6,445 bases of DNA from Planctomycetota bacterium. GTDB taxonomy: Bacteria; Planctomycetota; Phycisphaerae; Phycisphaerales; UBA1924. Both the position numbers and the translations under genes were made by a program. The notes under the pieces were generated by a model. It did not search any database and was not told where the DNA came from. It saw only the letters and a list, made by a program, of their open reading frames with translations. The stretch is taken from assembly GCA_023429345.1 (NCBI GenBank), contig JAEYVB010000091.1, positions 1 through 6,445 of the forward strand, given 5' to 3'. How positions within the stretch are numbered: position 1 is the stretch's first letter; each line of letters opens with the position of its first letter. Shown piece by piece: positions 5,153 through 6,445 of this stretch.

Positions 5153-5526
5153 TGGATACCACCGAACTCGCCGTGCTCCTCGCCGGTACCGCCCTGATCG
5201 CCGGCATGCTCTTGTACTTCTTCGGCCCGCGTCGCGCGGTGCGGGCGGCGGAGACCGCCGGCGTGCAGGAGATCGACGTCCGCGTGGAGGGCGGGTACGC
5301 CCCCGACGTCATCCGCGTAAAGGCGGGCCGACCCGTCCGCCTCACCTTCTACCGTGACGACACCAGCTCGTGCAGCGAGCAGGTGGTCCTGCGCGACTTC
5401 GGCATCTCCAAGATGCTCCCCTACCGCCAGCGCACGCCTGTCGAGTTCACCCCGGCGCAGCCGGGCGAGTACCCCTTCGTGTGCGGCATGAACATGCTCC
5501 GCGGGCGCATCATCGTCGAGCCCTGA
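5149..5526 (+). CDS. Membrane-anchored cupredoxin-fold protein without histidines
   Basis: A 125-residue protein translationally coupled to copA (ATGA overlap; ATG at 5152 is an alternative). Residues about 7-25 form one membrane helix. Residues 40-125 resemble small cupredoxin-like domains often found next to copper ATPases: a VEGGYAPDVIRVKAGRPV strand pair, then DTSSCSE, DFGI, FTPAQPGEY and FVCGMNMLRG. Likely metal residues are Cys75, Cys112, Met114 and Met116. The protein has no histidine at all, so the classical blue-copper site (two His, Cys, Met) cannot form; a Cys/Met Cu(I) site is more likely (inference). Expected place is the outer face of the inner membrane, receiving copper from CopA, but the Arg-Arg flank lies after the helix, which by the positive-inside rule argues for the opposite orientation. 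Domain call is good; function is unproven. Confidence 0.83.
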   Translation: MMDTTELAVLLAGTALIAGMLLYFFGPRRAVRAAETAGVQEIDVRVEGGYAPDVIRVKAGRPVRLTFYRDDTSSCSEQVVLRDFGISKMLPYRQRTPVEFTPAQPGEYPFVCGMNMLRGRIIVEP

Positions 5527-5533
5527 CGGGCTC
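5518..5533. terminator. Candidate bidirectional hairpin across convergent stop codons
   Basis: GAGCCC (5518-5523) and GGGCTC (5528-5533) form a perfect 6-bp stem with a TGAC loop between two convergent genes whose stops are 5 bp apart. The rightward stop lies in the loop and the leftward stop begins in the right arm. There is no T-tract on either side, so it is not a classical intrinsic terminator; it may still slow polymerase or protect mRNA 3' ends from both sides. Confidence 0.45.
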
Positions 5534-6445
5534 ACCCCCGGGGCTTCACGCGCGAGCCGTCGCGCACCGTGTCCCCCGGGTGCACGATCACCGTTGCGCC
5601 GGGGGCGAGCCCGTCGATGACCTGCGCGGTCAGCTCCGACCGCTGCCCGATCGTCACCGGTGTCAGCACCGCACGCCCCTCGACCAGCGTGAACACGGCC
5701 CAGCCGCCGCCCTCCCGGAAGAGCGCCCCGAGCGGCGCCTGCACCGCATCCTCATCCTCCCACACGATGATCCGGGCCTCCACGCGGTAGGCATCGCCGA
5801 GGTTCCCCGGCGGCGGGTCATCCGCGGGAAAGTCGATGATGATGTTGACCCGCTGCTCCTCGACGCCCAGCGCCGAGACCTTGGTGAAGGCCGCCGGCTC
5901 GACCAGGCGGACCTCGGCGTTCAGGGGCTTCTCGCCCCCCCAGTGCTCGAGGAGCACCGGCGCCCCGGGACGGATCCTCACCGCATCGCGGGAGAGCACA
6001 TCCACCTCGACCTCGAGGTCGGCCGGGTCGCCGACTTCGACCAGCGGCGTGCCGGGCATCACCACGGCCGCGCTCTCCTGGATCACCCGCAGCACCACGC
6101 CCGAGATCGGCGAACGGACCTCGAAGCGCTCCATCCCCGCGCTGCCTCCGGCGGGGTCGGTGCGGACCAGCGCCGCCCGCGCCAGCTCCAGCTCGTACTG
6201 CGCCACATCCCGGGCAAACTCCGCCGCCCGCAGCGCGGAGGCCGCGGTCCGCTCCCGCAGCACCGCCTGCTCCATCTCCAGCTGCGAGGTCGCGCTCTGG
6301 GCCCCCGCCTGGCGACGGATCGCGAGCTGCTCCTGCGCGAACTCGAGCTCCGCGCCCGCGGCCGCGAGCTCCGGCTCCGACCGGCGGAGCGCCCCCACCC
6401 CCGCCCTCACCCCGGCCCCCCCCACCCCCCCCGCCCCAGGATCGA
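5532..6445 (-). CDS. HlyD-type periplasmic adaptor subunit (partial, runs off right edge)
   Basis: C-terminal 303 residues of an efflux adaptor linking an inner-membrane transporter to a TolC channel; the frame is open to the edge, so the N-terminal signal and first lipoyl half are missing. Visible order: helical hairpin rich in Glu/Ala/Arg (about 20-95), second lipoyl half with RSPISGVVL (about 110-118), then beta domains with VGDPADLEVEVDVLSRDAVRIRPG-type sequence, FTKVSALGVEEQRVNI, and a C-terminal domain with APLGALFREGGGWAVF and GLAPGATVIVHPGD. The latter elements are familiar from HlyD/MacA-like adaptors that often pair with ABC permeases; no CusB-type metal motif is visible. It converges on the copper operon, so it need not belong to it. 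The first 15-20 visible residues are unusually Gly-rich because of G runs at 6392-6437 and may be unreliable. GTG at 6425 is not taken as the start because the frame continues upstream. Confidence 0.85.
   Translation of the reverse strand, partial: DPGAGGVGGAGVRAGVGALRRSEPELAAAGAELEFAQEQLAIRRQAGAQSATSQLEMEQAVLRERTAASALRAAEFARDVAQYELELARAALVRTDPAGGSAGMERFEVRSPISGVVLRVIQESAAVVMPGTPLVEVGDPADLEVEVDVLSRDAVRIRPGAPVLLEHWGGEKPLNAEVRLVEPAAFTKVSALGVEEQRVNIIIDFPADDPPPGNLGDAYRVEARIIVWEDEDAVQAPLGALFREGGGWAVFTLVEGRAVLTPVTIGQRSELTAQVIDGLAPGATVIVHPGDTVRDGSRVKPRG
6392..6437 (-). repeat. G-tract cluster (poly-C on the plus strand)
   Basis: Plus-strand C runs of 5, 5, 3, 4, 8, 8 and 4 occur in 46 bp, giving G runs on the minus, coding strand of the adaptor gene. 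Four or more G runs with short spacers meet the usual pattern for a G-quadruplex. In the adaptor frame it codes for Gly/Ala/Val repeats in a place where the family has coiled-coil helix. It could be a true low-complexity stretch or sequencing/assembly error at the end of a contig. Confidence 0.7.

Noticed and set aside
1..6445. tRNA, rRNA, CRISPR array, transposase or phage genes
   Set aside because: None seen; the only repeats are the 67-bp pair, the 15-bp coding array and the C/G runs at the right end.
5532..6445. Calling the adaptor CusB
   Set aside because: The visible part lacks the CusB metal-binding motifs and resembles HlyD/MacA-like adaptors; the N-terminal part that might decide is outside the window.

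Overview
The window is very GC-rich and codes almost throughout. It reads as a copper-homeostasis island from a Gram-negative-type (two-membrane) bacterium: it carries a TolC-family outer-membrane factor, a HlyD-type periplasmic adaptor, lipoprotein signals and a Tat-type signal. GC content and the feel of the proteins suggest Planctomycetota (Phycisphaerae-like), but that is a weak guess. Both ends are open: a gene runs off each side, and each end shows an anomaly compatible with a contig edge.

Layout. On the minus strand from about 2193 down to 1 lies a tightly packed unit: a His-rich lipoprotein with a heavy-metal-binding domain (1798-2193), a TolC-family lipoprotein (380-1801, ATGA overlap) and the N-terminus of a Tat-exported multicopper oxidase (378 to the left edge, 1-nt gap). 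On the plus strand from 2267 to 5526 lies a second packed unit: a CopZ-like HMA copper chaperone (2267-2488), a CsoR repressor (2485-2826, ATGA overlap), a CopA Cu+ P-type ATPase (2837-5152) and a membrane-anchored cupredoxin-fold protein without histidines (5149-5526, ATGA overlap). A HlyD-type adaptor (5532 to the right edge, minus strand) converges on the cupredoxin gene, with only 5 bp between stop codons and a hairpin across them.

Control. The only non-coding stretch of note is the 73-bp divergent region at 2194-2266. It holds a perfect 23-bp palindrome (11-bp arms, AGTATACCCCC and its complement) of the G/C-tract type bound by CsoR. Each outer arm contains a TATACT -10 hexamer, one per direction, so one operator appears to control two overlapping, face-to-face promoters. 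The rightward promoter would start transcription on the ATG of the chaperone gene, giving a leaderless mRNA.

How the genes fit together (inference). Excess Cu(I) would be sensed by CsoR, releasing both transcripts. The chaperone and CopA would move Cu(I) out of the cytoplasm; the cupredoxin-like protein, the His-rich lipoprotein and the multicopper oxidase would bind or oxidise it in the envelope; the TolC-like protein would provide an outer-membrane exit. Individually these are known families. The less ordinary points are the compact bidirectional switch, a CsoR with an N-terminal CxCxC tail, the His-free cupredoxin coupled to CopA, and the direct repeat that interrupts the oxidase gene at the left edge.
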